Below, in pieces: positions 9,100-21,298 of a stretch of 64,000 bases of DNA. The notes under the pieces are model-generated. The model saw nothing but the letters and a program-made list of their open reading frames with translations. It ran no database searches and was not told the DNA's origin. The stretch comes from Quercus robur (Eukaryota; Streptophyta; Magnoliopsida; Fagales; Fagaceae). Numbering within the stretch: the stretch's first letter is position 1; the number at the start of each line of letters is the position of its first letter. The stretch covers positions 44,171,942-44,235,941 of the forward strand of contig NC_065542.1 of NCBI RefSeq assembly GCF_932294415.1. Reading direction: 5' to 3'. A program made the position numbers and the translations under genes.

Positions 9100-11530
9100 A
9101 GCCACCTACCTAAAGTTTAAAAATAGACTTGGAGAAGGCTTATGACAAGCTAGAGTGGAGTTTCATTAGAAAAATGCTTATTAGGGCCAAATTTCCTCTT
9201 GATATTAGAGATATCATCATGAGTTGCATTTCAACGGTATCTACGTCTATTTTGTTAAATGGTGAAGCTCTTGACCCAATTTTTCCTTCTAAGGGGATAA
9301 GGTAAGGAGACCCTTTATCCCCTTATCTCTTCATTCTTTACATGGACTTCCTTGGTCAGCTTATTGAAGAGAAGTGCACGAAACTTTGGCATTCAGTTAA
9401 GGCTTCCCAAAGTGGTCTGGCTTTCTCCCATTTGATGTTTGTAGATGATATTATGCTCTTTGCTAAAGCTAATAGAGTGAATTGTTTAGCCATAAGAGAT
9501 GTGTTAGACTATTTTTGCAGTTTATTTGGACAAATAGTAAGTCAGTCCAAATCGAGAGTTTATGTCTCTCTAAATGTGGATAGGGACTCTAGGGAGTCGT
9601 TGTGTGACATCCTTGGATTTGCTTCCACCCCTACTCTTGGGAAGTATCTTGGATTCCCTCTGAAGCATCCTGGTTCTTCATCCCAAAGACTATAATATTA
9701 TTCTTGATAGAGTAAAACAAAAGCTCTCAAGATGGAAAGCAAATATGTTATCCTTGGCTGGTCATTCAGTGCTCATTCAAGCCTCATCGGCTACTATACC
9801 ATCTTATATTATGCAATGCTCTCACCTCCTTTTCAGAATTTTGGAGGGTTTAGATAGAGTGAATTGGAACTTTTTGTGGGGGTCTTCGAACACAACCAAG
9901 AAAATTCATTGGGTTGGATGGGATAAGGTGACTAAAGCGAAAAAGGAAGGGGGCTTTAGGTTGCATTCAGCAAAAGGGAGGAACATTGCCCTTCTTGCCA
10001 AGCTGAATTGGAGGTTCCACAATGAAGGAGAGATTCCTTGGGTTTAGGTCTTGAAGATGAAATACCACAGCCAAAGAAGGAGGGTTGCTGCAAATCCAAA
10101 CAGACTTCCCTGCTCACCAACATAGGTAGCAATGAAGAGAGACATGGATACATTCATTAAGGGTAGTAGGTGGATGGTTGGAAGGGATAATAGATTAAAT
10201 ATTTGGCATAACAATTGGACAAATGGAGGTCCACTTAGATAGCTTATTCAATGACCCATTACCCAGGAAGCAAGCCTTTTGGAAGTAAAGGACATATTGT
10301 TGGACACGGGTTAGGATTGGGAAAAAATTCCTTTTGAACTCCCCCTTGATATCAAGTGGATGATTCAAGCTATTTCCACTACAATAACATCTAGAGGAGT
10401 GGACAAATTGGCTTGGGCCAGCTCCCCCCAAGGTACTTTTGACTTAAGAAGTGCTTATAGGATTGCTATGAGTATTGAAGATAGCCCCATCTTTTCCGCT
10501 AAGTGGATTTGGAAAGCTAACACACTCCCTAGAATCAAAACTTTTCTTTGGATGTGTGCTCATAATAGCATTGGGGTCAAGGTGTGCCTTGAGAAAAAAG
10601 GTGTTCTTCGTGAGATTATATGTCCCATCTACTAAGGAAGGTCGAAGACTATTTTGCAACCCTTCAGGACTACCCTCAAATTAAGCAAGTGTGGAATCAG
10701 CTAGGAATTATGTCTTCTAATCAAGCTTTTTGGAGGAACAACTTACAGGATTGGCTATCATCTCATAGTAGAGAAAATTGCAATTTAGTTGCTGCAAACC
10801 CCCCTTGGAAAATTGTTTTCCCTTTTGCTGTATGGAACATTTGGAAAAGCAAGAACAAGTTTGTGTTTAACAGGAAAAATAGGAACCCAAATCTAGCAGT
10901 GGAGATAGTGAATCAAGCTACTGAATTTATTCATTTTGTATCCTCCCCAAGGTTGTAGACTTGTAAAGTGATCAAGAGAATATATTAGGAGAGACCACCA
11001 CAAGGTTGGATGAAGTTCAATACGAATGGCTCGTCCAATGGTGATACTGGGCTAGCTGGTTACGGAGGCGTCATTAGAGATGATTGGGGTCACTGGATAA
11101 CTGGCTTCAGCAAACGAATTGGCTTTACTAATAGCTTTGAGGCAAAATTGTGGGGGCTTTACTAATAGCTTTGAGGCAAAATTGTGGGGGCTCAATATAT
11201 CTTGTCTTGAAATTGAATTAGATGCTAAAGTTATTGTAGATGTTCTAGGTAATTCATCATATGTAAATAATATCATCTCCCCTATATTGGATTATTGCAA
11301 GCTGTTGGCTTCCCGTTTTCAACAGATTCAGATCAGATCAAGCACTGCTTCCGCCAAGCAAATAGATGTGCTAATAGCCTTACCAGGATGAGTTTTAGTC
11401 AGGATGTTGCCTTTTCTTCTTTTGATAGTCTGCCTATGGACATGATTGATGTCTTTGAGGATGACCTCAATGGGATGTATTTTAACAGGATATGTCCTAA
11501 ACCTATTGTTCTTTCTTAGTTGTTAATTAT
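9100..11530 (+). pseudogene. LINE (plant L1-type) remnant: RT, zinc-finger-like region and RNase H
   Basis: The RT region begins DLEKAYDKLEWSFIRKML (about 9128), then the GDPLSPYLF motif after an in-frame TAA at 9303, then the catalytic box FVDDIMLFAKA (about 9440). The zf-RVT region runs through FLWGSSNTTKKIHWVGW (about 9870) and AYRIAMSIEDSPIFSAKWIW (about 10455). A terminal RNase H starts PPQGWMKFNTNGSSNGD (about 10995) and continues GYGGVIRDDWGHW. Numerous stops and frame changes and a 34-bp duplication show it is dead. The 5' half (ORF1, endonuclease) is missing, as is typical of 5'-truncated L1 insertions. It ends in A-rich sequence near 11530-11620. Confidence 0.9.
11121..11188. repeat. 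Perfect 34-bp tandem duplication in the LINE RNase H region
   Basis: The unit beginning GGCTTTACTAATAGC and ending AAAATTGTGGG occurs at 11121-11154 and again at 11155-11188 without mismatch. Since 34 is not a multiple of 3, it shifts the frame of the RNase H region. Confidence 0.95.
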
Positions 11531-12048
11531 ATCACCTTTAAACCCAAAAATAAAATAAAATTATATTTAATACCAGATGCTAAAAGCCACCAGATTCTCA
11601 ACCAAAAAAAAAAAAAATTCCTATGTTAGTGTTAAACTATGTTAGGGTAAACTAATTAAAACTCACCATTTTTTTGGTAAAGTAAGTCAAAATTTTCAAA
11701 AAAAAAAAAACAAGTTATGATTAACTTAGGTTTGATATTCTCTAAATATATTCTATTTACATTTGGAGTTTTTTTTTTTTTTAAAAAAAATTGCTAATTT
11801 ACATTTTAATTTATTATTACTTACCTTTTTCTGTGTAATACACAATTTAGCAGCTAGTTGTAGTAAGTCTCTAAATTTTTTAATTTTTTTTTAATGAAAT
11901 CTAAAGTTTTTAATTATAAAAATGTAAGGAATGGAATATATAAAATATGAAATTCATAATTTTTTTTTTCATTTGATTCATGGGTTTTAAAAAATGTTAA
12001 AATTCTGGTATTAAAAAAAAAAAAAAAAGATAAAGAAGACTATGTTGG
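11531..12048. other. AT-rich intergenic sequence with homopolymer runs
   Basis: Long A and T runs (for example near 11700, 11775 and 12013) and no recognisable coding or structural feature. Confidence 0.6.
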
Positions 12049-12233
12049 ACCATATTATAGATTTTTTTTTTTTTTTTTTTTAGAGTTTCAACCTATGCCG
12101 TCCGCTCTTGATGATAGACCAAGACATCAATCAGTTTTTTATGTAAGCAGGAATTGAACTCGAGATCTCTTATTCAACCATCAGAGACTTTACCAATTGA
12201 GCTAACTGAAACTCACAACCATATTATAGATTT
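12049..12233 (-). mobile_element. tRNA-derived SINE with 16-bp target-site duplication
   Basis: On the minus strand the body (12217-12065) begins with a Pol III A-box-like TTAGCTCAATTGGTAAAG, has a B-box-like GAGTTCAATTCC about 35 bases on, and ends in a run of about 20 A (12082-12062 as T on the plus strand). A perfect 16-bp duplication, ACCATATTATAGATTT, flanks it at 12049-12064 and 12218-12233. The tRNA-like head, A tail and long TSD together identify a SINE mobilised by L1 machinery. It is not a functional tRNA gene, because the cloverleaf is not intact. Confidence 0.92.
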
Positions 12234-12424
12234 CAATTGAAAACTTGTGACAAGAAATATGTGGACCATATTTTGTTGAACTTATTATGGCCTTGTGTGT
12301 TCAAAACACAATTTTACTTAAATTGTGAAATCAAAATATTAACTAAAATTATATTTTCAAAATAAGATTTCCCTTCTTATTTATACACTTTGTGCTTGCA
12401 ACAACAATTTTCAAAAAAATAAAA

Positions 12425-12456
<32 letters not shown>

Positions 12457-12618
12457 CTTTTGGTGGTACCTTAGGAACTTTCAAGCAAAGCAACACAGAA
12501 AAACATACACACTAGAACAAGAGAAGTTGTAAAACCCCACAAAACCCATCTTGCTTAGAAGAAGGGTTTAAACTTAACACAAGGCATAGGCTCGGAGCGA
12601 GCTAAGCAAAGCAGAGAA
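12234..12618. other. Promoter/5' UTR flank of the COA1-family gene
   Basis: An A run of about 27 lies at 12429-12456. The segment from about 12480 to 12618 is less AT-rich and looks like 5' UTR leading to ATG at 12619. A weak TATA-like TATTTATACA lies near 12378. There is no in-frame upstream extension worth annotating. Confidence 0.5.
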
Positions 12619-15600
12619 ATGTTGGGGAGAAGATTAATTTCCTTGTTCAAGAATTCCCCAACCCCAACGTCACAGCTTTCCAGGTATGCGATATTTCCCA
12701 CCCATCTTTTTCTCTTTTTTTTTCTTTGTTAATTACTCATACTTTGATTTCCAATCTTTATTAGTATATCTTTGTCTGAGGCAAGGTTTTTATTGTCACT
12801 CTGTTTGTTTGTTATCCGAGAAAACGATGTGTTTTTGTTTTGGTTGAGGAAATATGAGAACTGAGTTTCAGGGTCTGTATTAGGATAGATTGGTTGGACT
12901 GTATTAAAATTCATATGCTTTACAGCAGGAAAATTTAATGGAAAAGAAAGGGGCAATGGGTCTAATTTAAAATTTTGAGAAATGGGAAATGTGGAAGAAA
13001 ATAATACATGTAAATGACTTGAGAAGTTGAATTTTGTGAGTTCAGATCAGACCCATTTGTGTTGTGTTTTTCTTTTTTGAGACCAAAAAAGATGAATTGT
13101 TAAGATCAATGAATTCGAGCTTAAAGCTAAAAGCTTTCATACCCATATTTAATTGGGGAAGTTGAGCTTGATTTTGACTGATTAGATTGCTTCCTGCAGT
13201 TCTGCAAAGCCCGTGGACGAAGGGAAGAGTAAATCATTTAGTCGGAAAGCAGTGTCTTTTGTTTTGATTACCATAACAGGCGGAGTAGCTTTGAGTGCTC
13301 TTGATGACCTCGTTATTTATAATAGCTGTAGCAGGTATGTTGCATTTTATATGGGATGGTTTTTATTGTCTAAGAAGTTTTATAACTAGTATAAAAGGAA
13401 CTTTTATAAGACATTATGATGTTGATTGAACTTGTATATTGAAATTTTATATTTCTGATATAACTGAACCAATTAAAGTTTTGCAATGTGAGACTGAGAT
13501 GCCTTGTAGAACTTAAAGCATCTGTATGATAGACTTCTGGCAAGTTATTTTGGATAATGGCATATTTATGCATTCGTGACCATATCCATATGGTTATTGT
13601 TTCAAGACGGAGCTGGTTGGAGGGGATTAATGTTGTCTCATCTTCATGTCCAGCTTCTTACTGGAAATTACAAGTCTGAAAATTTGGTTATATGCAGAGT
13701 GCCTTCTGCCAACATCATGGTCCTTTTATAGGAAGCACATCGTGTAATGTCTATGTTTGTCATCATGTCATGGTAAATCTAGTGTGTATGTGTGTGTGGA
13801 GAGAGAGAGAGAGAGAGAGACAATGGACATACCCACTGTGGTCAAGATTCCACAGGTCTAAATATCCCATGGCTCGTTATTTAAGCTTCATGTGCTTGCA
13901 TATCTTTTACATTATACCAAAATTGTCCTTCAGATTTGGTAGAGTGTTAAATCTATTGACTTTGAATAGCAGGTATAGATCAAACGAGTATGACATAATA
14001 GAAAGAACTGAGATCATCCTTCTTAAATAGGTTAATAGTAAGAGAAACTTTGTGGAAAATGGAAATAGCATATGGATGTCCATATCCCTAGCTGTTGCAT
14101 CTCAGTTGCAATTACTTGATGTGCAAGCTTAAAGGGGGGACCCACCCACATCCCGAATTTTCCCTGGCCACCACGAGTCCGAAGGGCATGTGTTGGGAAG
14201 GTCTCTCAGTTATCAAAAAAAAAGTCCATATATTGAGAGCCATGGAATCTTGACCATGGTGGATATGTCTGTTGTCTTTCATGAAGAGAAAGAGAGAGAT
14301 CTAAGACTTAGATAAAAGGTAAAGAAGGACTCAGAAACTGAATAAAGTCATGAAGAATTACCAGTCATTGACTCATTGTCCAGTATATGGTGCACCCTAA
14401 TATTTAACTCACTGTGATGATAAAAACTTCTCTGTGATATTTAGAGAATATATCATACTATGATTTAGTTATCCTTATTATGAGCGGTTCAAAATGCTCA
14501 ATCACTTTGGCAGATGGCAACATATTGTAAGACATCAAATCCATATTTAGATTACTTTACCTCTTATCAACTCCCCCAACCACCCCTCCGCCCCACCCCC
14601 AAAAAAAAAAAAAAAAAAATCCAGAAAAGAAGATTAAAATATATTTACAAAGGAGTCTTTACAATCTATGGGAAGACCCTTAACTGGGGCTTGTTATGTA
14701 ACATCCTGAAGGGTGGTGTCTCCTTATATAAGCTCCTTTAAATTACTTACTTTTTTCCTAATGTTGGTCAAATGGCCATTCATCCGTGGTGTCAAGGAAG
14801 TCCCACGTCAAACTAGATCACAAATCTTGAATCTTTATATAATTAATCTTGTTCTTCCTTGAACTCTTTCTTGTCCACATCAAAAGATGTAGGTCAGTAG
14901 CTTTAAAATGTGTTATAGGTAGTCTTGTTTGAGATACACAAACTGCTTTCATAGAAGGCTGGCAAATCCTTGATTCAGTTCTTATTGAGAATGAGTGCAT
15001 TGATAGCTGAATATGAAGCAATAGTCCTAGGGCAATATGTAAGCTGGATATTGAAAAACCAAATGATCGTGTTATTTGGGGCTATTTTGACGTATCTATT
15101 AGAAAATTTTGATTTTGTAGAAAAGTGGAGGAAGTGGGTTTAGTTTTATGTTTGTGTTTTGACAATTTGATTCTCAATTATGGTTAATGGAAGCCAAACT
15201 GTTTTTTTCAATAGTTCAAGAGGATTGAAGTAAGAAGACCCATTATCCTTCTTTTTTTTTCTTTTTTTTTTCATTTTTCATCTTGATGATGGAAATACTC
15301 AGTAGGACGTTATACAAAGTTGTGGAGGGTGGGTAAGCTAGTTTTCAGCTTATGGGAGAAAGTAAAGGGGTTATGAAAATCTCTCATCTATTTTTGTTGA
15401 TGCTACAATGTTATCATGTGAATCAAATTCTGGTCAGCTTGGTTATATTCGATATGTTTTTCTCTATTTTGAGTTAGTGTCAAGGTTAAAGGTTAACCAA
15501 AGTGAGCTTGTATCAATAGATGAAGTGAAGGGCATAATAGAGCTAGCCTGAGTCTTGGATTGTAAGGTGGGTATTTGGCTGGAGAGGAATGCTTAACGAT

Positions 15601-18600
15601 TTTAAGCTTTTATTATTCAATACTCTGCTTGAGTGGTTAAATGCTTTTTGTTTATCTAACTAACTTGATTGTTGTAATAAATAATAATGATAAATAAAAT
15701 AAAGGTGGGTACCCAACCTATGGTATATTTGGGATTATCTCTGAGTTTGTCCTCTAAGGCACAAACAATTAGGAATGTCATCACTGAAAAGGTATGAGAA
15801 AGACAAAAACCCTAATATCATTTAAAGGTGGAAAAGATATTAGTAGGTTAGAATAAGTTGTATTCATTAAAAAGAAGGAAGGATCGCCATTATCAAAAGT
15901 ATGCTATCTAGCCTACAAACATATTTTATTTTGCTTTTCATTGAGCCTATTCATATTTCTAATGGATGGGGAAAACTGCAAAACAATTCTTTTGTGGGTT
16001 GGGTGGCACCAACAAATTTTATTTAGTGGAGGAGGAGTGGGGTGCATAAATTAAGTACTTTTAATCAATTCCTCCTAGGACAATGATTGTGGAGGTCTCT
16101 CTCAACTCTGGAGGCGTGTCATAAGTGTAGAACATGGAGAGGCATTTCTTTAAAGGGTTGGGGGGCCTGTGTGGGGAGGGGGCGACAAAGACAATTAAGG
16201 GGGATTTCATGGGGTTGATATATGGAAGAGTATTAGAGGAGTTTAGGTCTTTTTTCTAGCATATCAAATTTCTAGTTAGAGATGGTAAAACAGTTCTTTT
16301 TGGCGTGATATATGGTGTAATAATTCTTTTATGAAAGACCTGTTTCTTGATTTATTTTTATTATTATTATTATTATTTGGTTTGTAAGTTACACAATCAC
16401 CTGATGTGTCTTAGACACATGACTTCATCCTCCAACTAATTATCATGGGAGAAGGAAGTACTAGTTCAGCTATAACCGATCGGCCTGTTTCTTGATCTTT
16501 TTACTTGGCTGTAGACAAGAATGCTTCAGCTATAGGCAACTCAATAGAAACAGGAGTGGCTTCTTGGAATTCTTGATTTAATTGTGCTTTCTAGGATTGA
16601 CAATTGGGTCTGTGGTTTAGCTTTTTGATTTGTTATATTTTCATTTTTCCTACTAATGGAGGTGTAGACCAAGTGTCTTGGTGGTTAGAAGTCCATGTTT
16701 GATAATTCTTTGATTTTTTTTATTTTTTTTTATAAGTAGTATTTGATCATATTTGATCATTCTGTGATGCTTTGAGAGGATCTTCAAGAGTAATGTTCCC
16801 ATGGAAGAGTATTTAGAGTGCTTAGGTGCCTTGTAAGGTAAATTTTTTTTTTTTAGATGGACATTGGGGAACAACTTTGGGAAAGTTTTTGAAAGTGGAA
16901 TTTAGTCAATGTTGATTTGTTTTGTATCTGCAAATGTAGTGGGAAATCAATTGATCATCTTCTACTTCATTACTCAATTATGAGATATTTGGTCACTTGT
17001 GTTTTTGTTAGTTGATATATCTTGGGTGATGCTGAAGAATGTGATTCAAATGCTTGTATGTTGGTAAGGAAAATTTAGTCGATACATGAGAATATATGTT
17101 GTTCTGATGTTTGTTACCTGGACAACATGGAGAGATGATTCATAGGACTTTTGAAGGTGTTAAATGTCCAACATGTCATAGAGAACTATTTTTGAGATCT
17201 TTATATGATTGGATGTCTGTCTTAGATAGTTTCCTTTCACGTCTTCTTTAGAAATTTAAGATCTTTTCACTATTAGATATTTTTTTTAGGAATAGCTCAA
17301 TACACTTCCTGTGCATTTTACACACTTGTTTTTTTCAATAAAAAACATTTTTCTATGTGGAAAACAATTTTTGGAAAATGGCTTGTTTTGTAGAATTTGA
17401 TTATGGCTCTGAAAATAATTAGGAAAAAATTATGTCATTTGGCTTACATGGAAAATCTTTAATATTTCATGCAAGCATGGTGATAGCAAAAGTCATGGTG
17501 GTGGTGGTGGTGGTAGCAAAGGTGATGTGGTGATATTGGTGATAGTAATTGGGGAAACACTAGTGGTGATGATGGTGGTTGCAGTGGGTGAAATGGTGGT
17601 GGTGGTGATGGCGGTAGGCCGGTAGCAATGACAGTGGTGATGTATGATTGGATGATCGATTTAGGAAGTTTTCCCTCAAGCTCTTTGTTAGATTTTATAA
17701 AGAGCTTAAGATTGTAAATGTAAAATTTAGACTATTAATTCTCATTTTCTTTGTTGAATAAATTTATTTTACTTCTATCCAAAATATATATATATATATA
17801 TATTTTACTTGTATGAAAATGTAAGAGATTGGACCTTTTGGTGCAATTGCAAGTGTCTTCCTCCAAAAGTGACAAGTTGTGGCTTGTGGGTTCCAATCAG
17901 GAAATCAACGTCTCGAAAAAAAAAAACAGGGGGGGGGGGGGGGGGGGGTTAAGGCTGCCTGCAACCTCTCCCGAATCCCGCAAAAAATGAAAGTTTTGTG
18001 CACTAGATATGATCTGTTATATGTATAAGCAATGGTAAAGATGAAGCTTTGGTGCAATGGCTAGTGTTTTCTCCCAAAAGCAAAGTATTAGGTTCAAGTC
18101 TAGGAATGAACCTCTCCAAAACCAACAACAACAAAACCTTGTTCCTGAAATTTTCTGATTAGTTGTGGATCCTCAACAGACCAAATGGGAGCAGCCACAT
18201 GTATTGGCATGTCCAAAAAAAAAAAAAAAAGAGTAAGGTTACCTACCAAATGTGGGAGCTTTGTGAACTAGATACAACCTTTTTATCAGCAATAGTGGTG
18301 GTGTTGGAGATAGTGTTATAGTGTTGCCAATGGCGGGGAGGGGTAGCTGCCAAGGTGGTGATGTGGCAGCGGTGGTAGTTTGGCGAGGGAGGCAGTGGCA
18401 GTATTGTTGTTGGCAGCACAAGGCAATTGAGTGTAGGGAATGCCTCTTTTGGCTTGTTTCTGTTGACAACATAAAATATTTTTCCGTTGATTTTTTATTT
18501 TTGTTGTACTAAACACTAGAAAATATGGAGAACATTTTTCCATTTAAACAAAATAGAGCACTAATTCTTCTTCTCTACTCAATATATTCTTAGATGTTGG

Positions 18601-19582
18601 AATGTGGATGCTGTTTTTACAGATACAAGGTTATCTTATCGCCCTTGATTCTTTTTTAGTAGATAAAGGGGAAAGGCGGAGTGCAGGTTGGGGGAGAGAG
18701 AGAGAGAGGGAGAGGAGGGGTGGTTGTTAAGGAAAACCTCTTTTATCTGTCTTCATTGTTTGTATGATTAAAGCAATGTATCATGTATCACATTTATGCT
18801 CACTTTTACTCACCTTGGAGTTAATAATTTCCCTACAAATTTTGCAGCAAAGCCTTGGAGAAAGCTAGTAAGAACAAGGCACTTTTAGATGCTATTGGGG
18901 AACCAATTTTGAAGGGTCCATGGTACAACGCATCACTTGCAGTAGCTCATAAGAGAAAGTCCGTGTCTTGCACATTTCCTGTGTCTGGACCACAAGGCTC
19001 CGGAGTCTTCCAGCTGAAGGCAGTTCGCAATGGAGGTTTGTATTGTTCGATATTTACTGTTACAGTTACAGTTTTGGTGTTTGATATTCTTCAAGCTCTT
19101 TCATGTGTGTCTGATGATTTTACAACCAATTCGTAACCTTCATAAGCAACTGTTGTCAATATGTTACTATTTCCCTTGTTACATTTTCCATTTTGGTTTG
19201 TACGGAAAATTGGTATCGTAAAAGCTTTTTGGGGAATTCTTGTGATTGAACACCATCAATGTCTATGTTGGGGGGAAAAAACATTTTATAGTTTGATCAT
19301 TTTTGTTAGTTCAGCAACATATATCGCATGAATTTAAATCAAACTTTTCCTTTATTAACAAAGCCAGATTGTCCTTAAACAGATGACTCCTGGTTTTCAT
19401 TTCTCCGTCCTCGTGATTGGGAGATTCTAATTATGGAAGCTCTCCTCCATGTTCCCGCAAATGATGAAAAACATCAAACATTGCGCATCAGTCTCTCCGA
19501 CTTTCTTTCTTCTCCAGCTTGTGAGGCATGCACTACCTCTGACTGCAAGCCTCAAGAACCAGAGAATCCAGAGAAGAAATGA
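12619..19582 (+). CDS. COA1-family cytochrome c oxidase assembly protein (4 exons, 195 aa)
   Basis: Coding exons are 12619-12683, 13200-13334, 18848-19035 and 19383-19582. All introns are GT-AG and the frame is open for 195 codons to TGA at 19580-19582. The N-terminus (MLGRRLISLFKNS) is Arg-rich and Ser-rich like a mitochondrial presequence. One hydrophobic helix (about residues 39-57, AVSFVLITITGGVALSAL) is followed by the Coa1/Tim21-like region (about 58-155), with ALLDAIGEPILKGPWYNAS and a conserved W near 142. Yeast Coa1 acts at the mitochondrial inner membrane in maturation of Cox1 during complex IV assembly; that role is inferred here by family. The C-terminus is Cys/Glu-rich (ACEACTTSDC), which may be lineage-specific. 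Intron 2 is 5.5 kb and full of retroelements. Boundaries were chosen by frame continuity and splice consensus. Confidence 0.87.
13799..13820. repeat. (GA)n microsatellite
   Basis: About 11 GA units in intron 2 of the COA1-family gene. Confidence 0.9.
14076..14230 (+). mobile_element. Possible short retroposon with A tail
   Basis: A segment of moderate GC ends in nine A (14214-14222) directly before a GTCCATAT copy, which also occurs at about 14077-14084. The A tail and short direct repeat fit a small retroposon insertion, but A and B boxes are not convincing. Weak call. Confidence 0.3.
15360..17345 (+). pseudogene. Second LINE remnant, in intron 2 of the COA1-family gene
   Basis: Translations show a decayed RT around 15385-15540 (SHLLFVDATMLSCESNSGQL, where the FADD box reads FVDA) followed by FELVSRLKVNQSELVSI. 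The zf-RVT-type region shows IWKSIRG near 16220 and CICKCSGKSIDHLLLHYS near 16930. A C-terminal TWTTWRD motif lies near 17115. It ends near the A-rich tail ATAAAAAACATTT at about 17337. Many stops and indels, a (TTA)n tract near 16358-16376 and inserted sequence show long decay. It is on the same strand as the host gene, and the host reading frame is unaffected because it is intronic. Confidence 0.75.
17494..17625. repeat. GGT/GAT-rich simple sequence
   Basis: Imperfect GGT, GAT and GTG triplet runs inside intron 2, resembling the G-rich cores of the small non-autonomous elements elsewhere in the window. Confidence 0.7.
17830..18020 (+). mobile_element. tRNA-derived SINE (Au-like), first of a pair
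   Basis: An A-box-like TTGGTGCAATTGC (about 17838) and B-box-like GTGGGTTCCAATC (about 17886) are spaced like a Pol III promoter. The 3' part ends AAAGTTTTGTGCACTAGATA, resembling the 3' region of plant Au-type SINEs. The interior contains A11 and a run of 20 G (17929-17948). TSDs are not obvious. Confidence 0.65.
17929..17948. repeat. Run of 20 consecutive G
   Basis: Uninterrupted poly(G) directly after an A-rich run in a SINE. The length in the original genome may be uncertain, because such homopolymers are error-prone in sequencing. Confidence 0.9.
18041..18286 (+). mobile_element. tRNA-derived SINE (Au-like), second of the pair
   Basis: Same family as the neighbour at 17830. A-box TTGGTGCAATGGC (about 18049), B-box TAGGTTCAAGTC (about 18089), 3' motif GGGAGCTTTGTGAACTAGATA, and a short T run at the end. 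Imperfect direct repeats AGCAATGGT (18028-18036) and AGCAATAGT (18288-18296) may be the target-site duplication. Confidence 0.65.
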
Positions 19583-20138
19583 AATTCATATTTACTAGTT
19601 TAGTTGGAAAGATGTTTCCTGATTTGAATTCTCTGCTTTTACAAGTTCTTGCCATCCGAGATTTGTAAATTAAACCAGAATGGAGCCCCATCATCTATGA
19701 CACGCCCACAAAATAAGTCATAAAAATTTTGTATTCTTTAAAAAAAAAAAAAAATGATTAGATTGATCATTGATCTGGTCCTTCTCTTTTCCTAAGTTTA
19801 TTGGGTTTATTGAATTCTTGAATTTTATAAGTTAGCTTTATATTTTGTTTTTCACCCTTTTGTACCTTCTTTCTTGATTCTTGTTTTTTTTTTTTTTTTT
19901 ATTGGGTGGATGCTCTTTTACAATATAGCCTATAGTATGCACATATTTTGGCGTAGTCTAATATGTGCTCCACTTAATAATAAAAAAAAAAAAAAACTCA
20001 TTTGGCATTTTATGTAACCGAAGATATATGATACTTTTGGGTAAATTGCATTTTTATCTCTAAAATATAAGATTTGTTTGATTTTGGTCTCCCGAAGTTG
20101 AAAATTTGGATTTTAGTTTTTCAAAATATGGAAATGTA
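19583..20138. other. 3' UTR and downstream flank of the COA1-family gene
   Basis: AT-rich sequence with several long A and T runs (19740, 19885, 19982). Likely 3' UTR for the first ~150-200 bases. No further gene seen. Confidence 0.5.
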
Positions 20139-21298
20139 GGGCCTATTTGGTTTAGACATAACTCAATTTTCATAATTCAATATTCATAACTCAAACTCAA
20201 AACCCATTATCACTCAAAAACTTCCAGATTTTTGTTTGTTAGTTAACAAAACCTAGTCATATATCTCAACTTTTGAGTCCACCTTTTGCCAAAATTGTGG
20301 AGCCCACCAATCACTCTTTTTCAACTGACTTCTTCCCTTACCCGCATGACTCTACACGAAGAACATGAAATCCACACCCAAACCCAATTTCATCACCACC
20401 ACCAACGACAAACCTAGATTCCACTACCATCAACACCACCAACAGTCACACAAAAAATCCAAAACAATGCACAAGAAACCCACAACCACAACCAAAAATC
20501 CAAACCCACCAACAGCCCTCAACCACAATCACAACCTTCCACAAAAAATCCAAACAAATATACAAACTACCTCCACCACTGCTCAAACCTCACCAACCAC
20601 AACCAAAAATCCAAATCCACTAACACACAAATGCATAGCAAACCCAAACCACAAACATAGCAAACCCAAACTTAGAATCCTTAGATCGGAGACCCAAATC
20701 ATGAAATTAGACACAGAGATGAACCGATCTGGCAAAAGGGATGAGAGAGAGAAACTGATTTGCAAAGGGAGGAGAGAGAAAAAAAACGAAGGCCCAATCT
20801 GGGCTGAGCTTGAACTGATCTCACGGTGGCTCATGGTGGTTGCTTATGATGGTGACGATCTAGCAAAAGGGATAAGAGAGAGAAAAAACGAAGGCCCGAT
20901 CTAGTAGTTGCTCATAGTGATTACTTGTGATGGTGACAACTAGTGTGGTGGTGGTGGCTTGTGGAGGAGCAATGAAGGGTTAGTGAGAAGAGAGAGCTTT
21001 AGGTAAAAAATTATAAAATAAAATAAAATAAAATAAAAAGAAGAAGGAAAAGAGAGAGAGAGAAGAACGGGTTGGAGTGAGAATGCCAAACTGATTTTTG
21101 GAGAGAGACGTTATGTGATGGGACAAGTCATACGGGTGGGTCCCATTCTTTGTTTAATTTTACAAAAAGACCACTGAAACTCAATTCTCAAAAACTGAAA
21201 GCACCAAAATCCTGTTTTCATTTTCCATTAGCCACATCCAAAATTTTGAGTATTTGAGTCATGAAAACAATGATCCAAAACTAAGCCAAACAGATGGT
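20139..21298. mobile_element. Probable non-autonomous DNA transposon (~1.16 kb)
   Basis: The ends resemble each other in inverted orientation. The left end is GGGCCTATTTGGTTTAG followed by CATAACTCAATTTTCAT. The right end read on the minus strand is GACCATCTGTTTGGCTTAG followed by ATCATTGTTTTCATGACTCA. The interior is CA-rich, then GA-rich, and codes for nothing recognisable; apparent frames are low-complexity Asn/Thr/Lys. The TSD is not clear, so the superfamily is left open. Confidence 0.5.

Noticed and set aside
12150..12217. tRNA gene
   Set aside because: A and B boxes are present, but the acceptor stem and cloverleaf do not form. The A tail and TSD show that it is a SINE.
20365..20904. 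179-codon plus-strand frame
   Set aside because: Asn/Thr/Pro/Lys-rich translation of a CA-rich core within a probable non-autonomous transposon.
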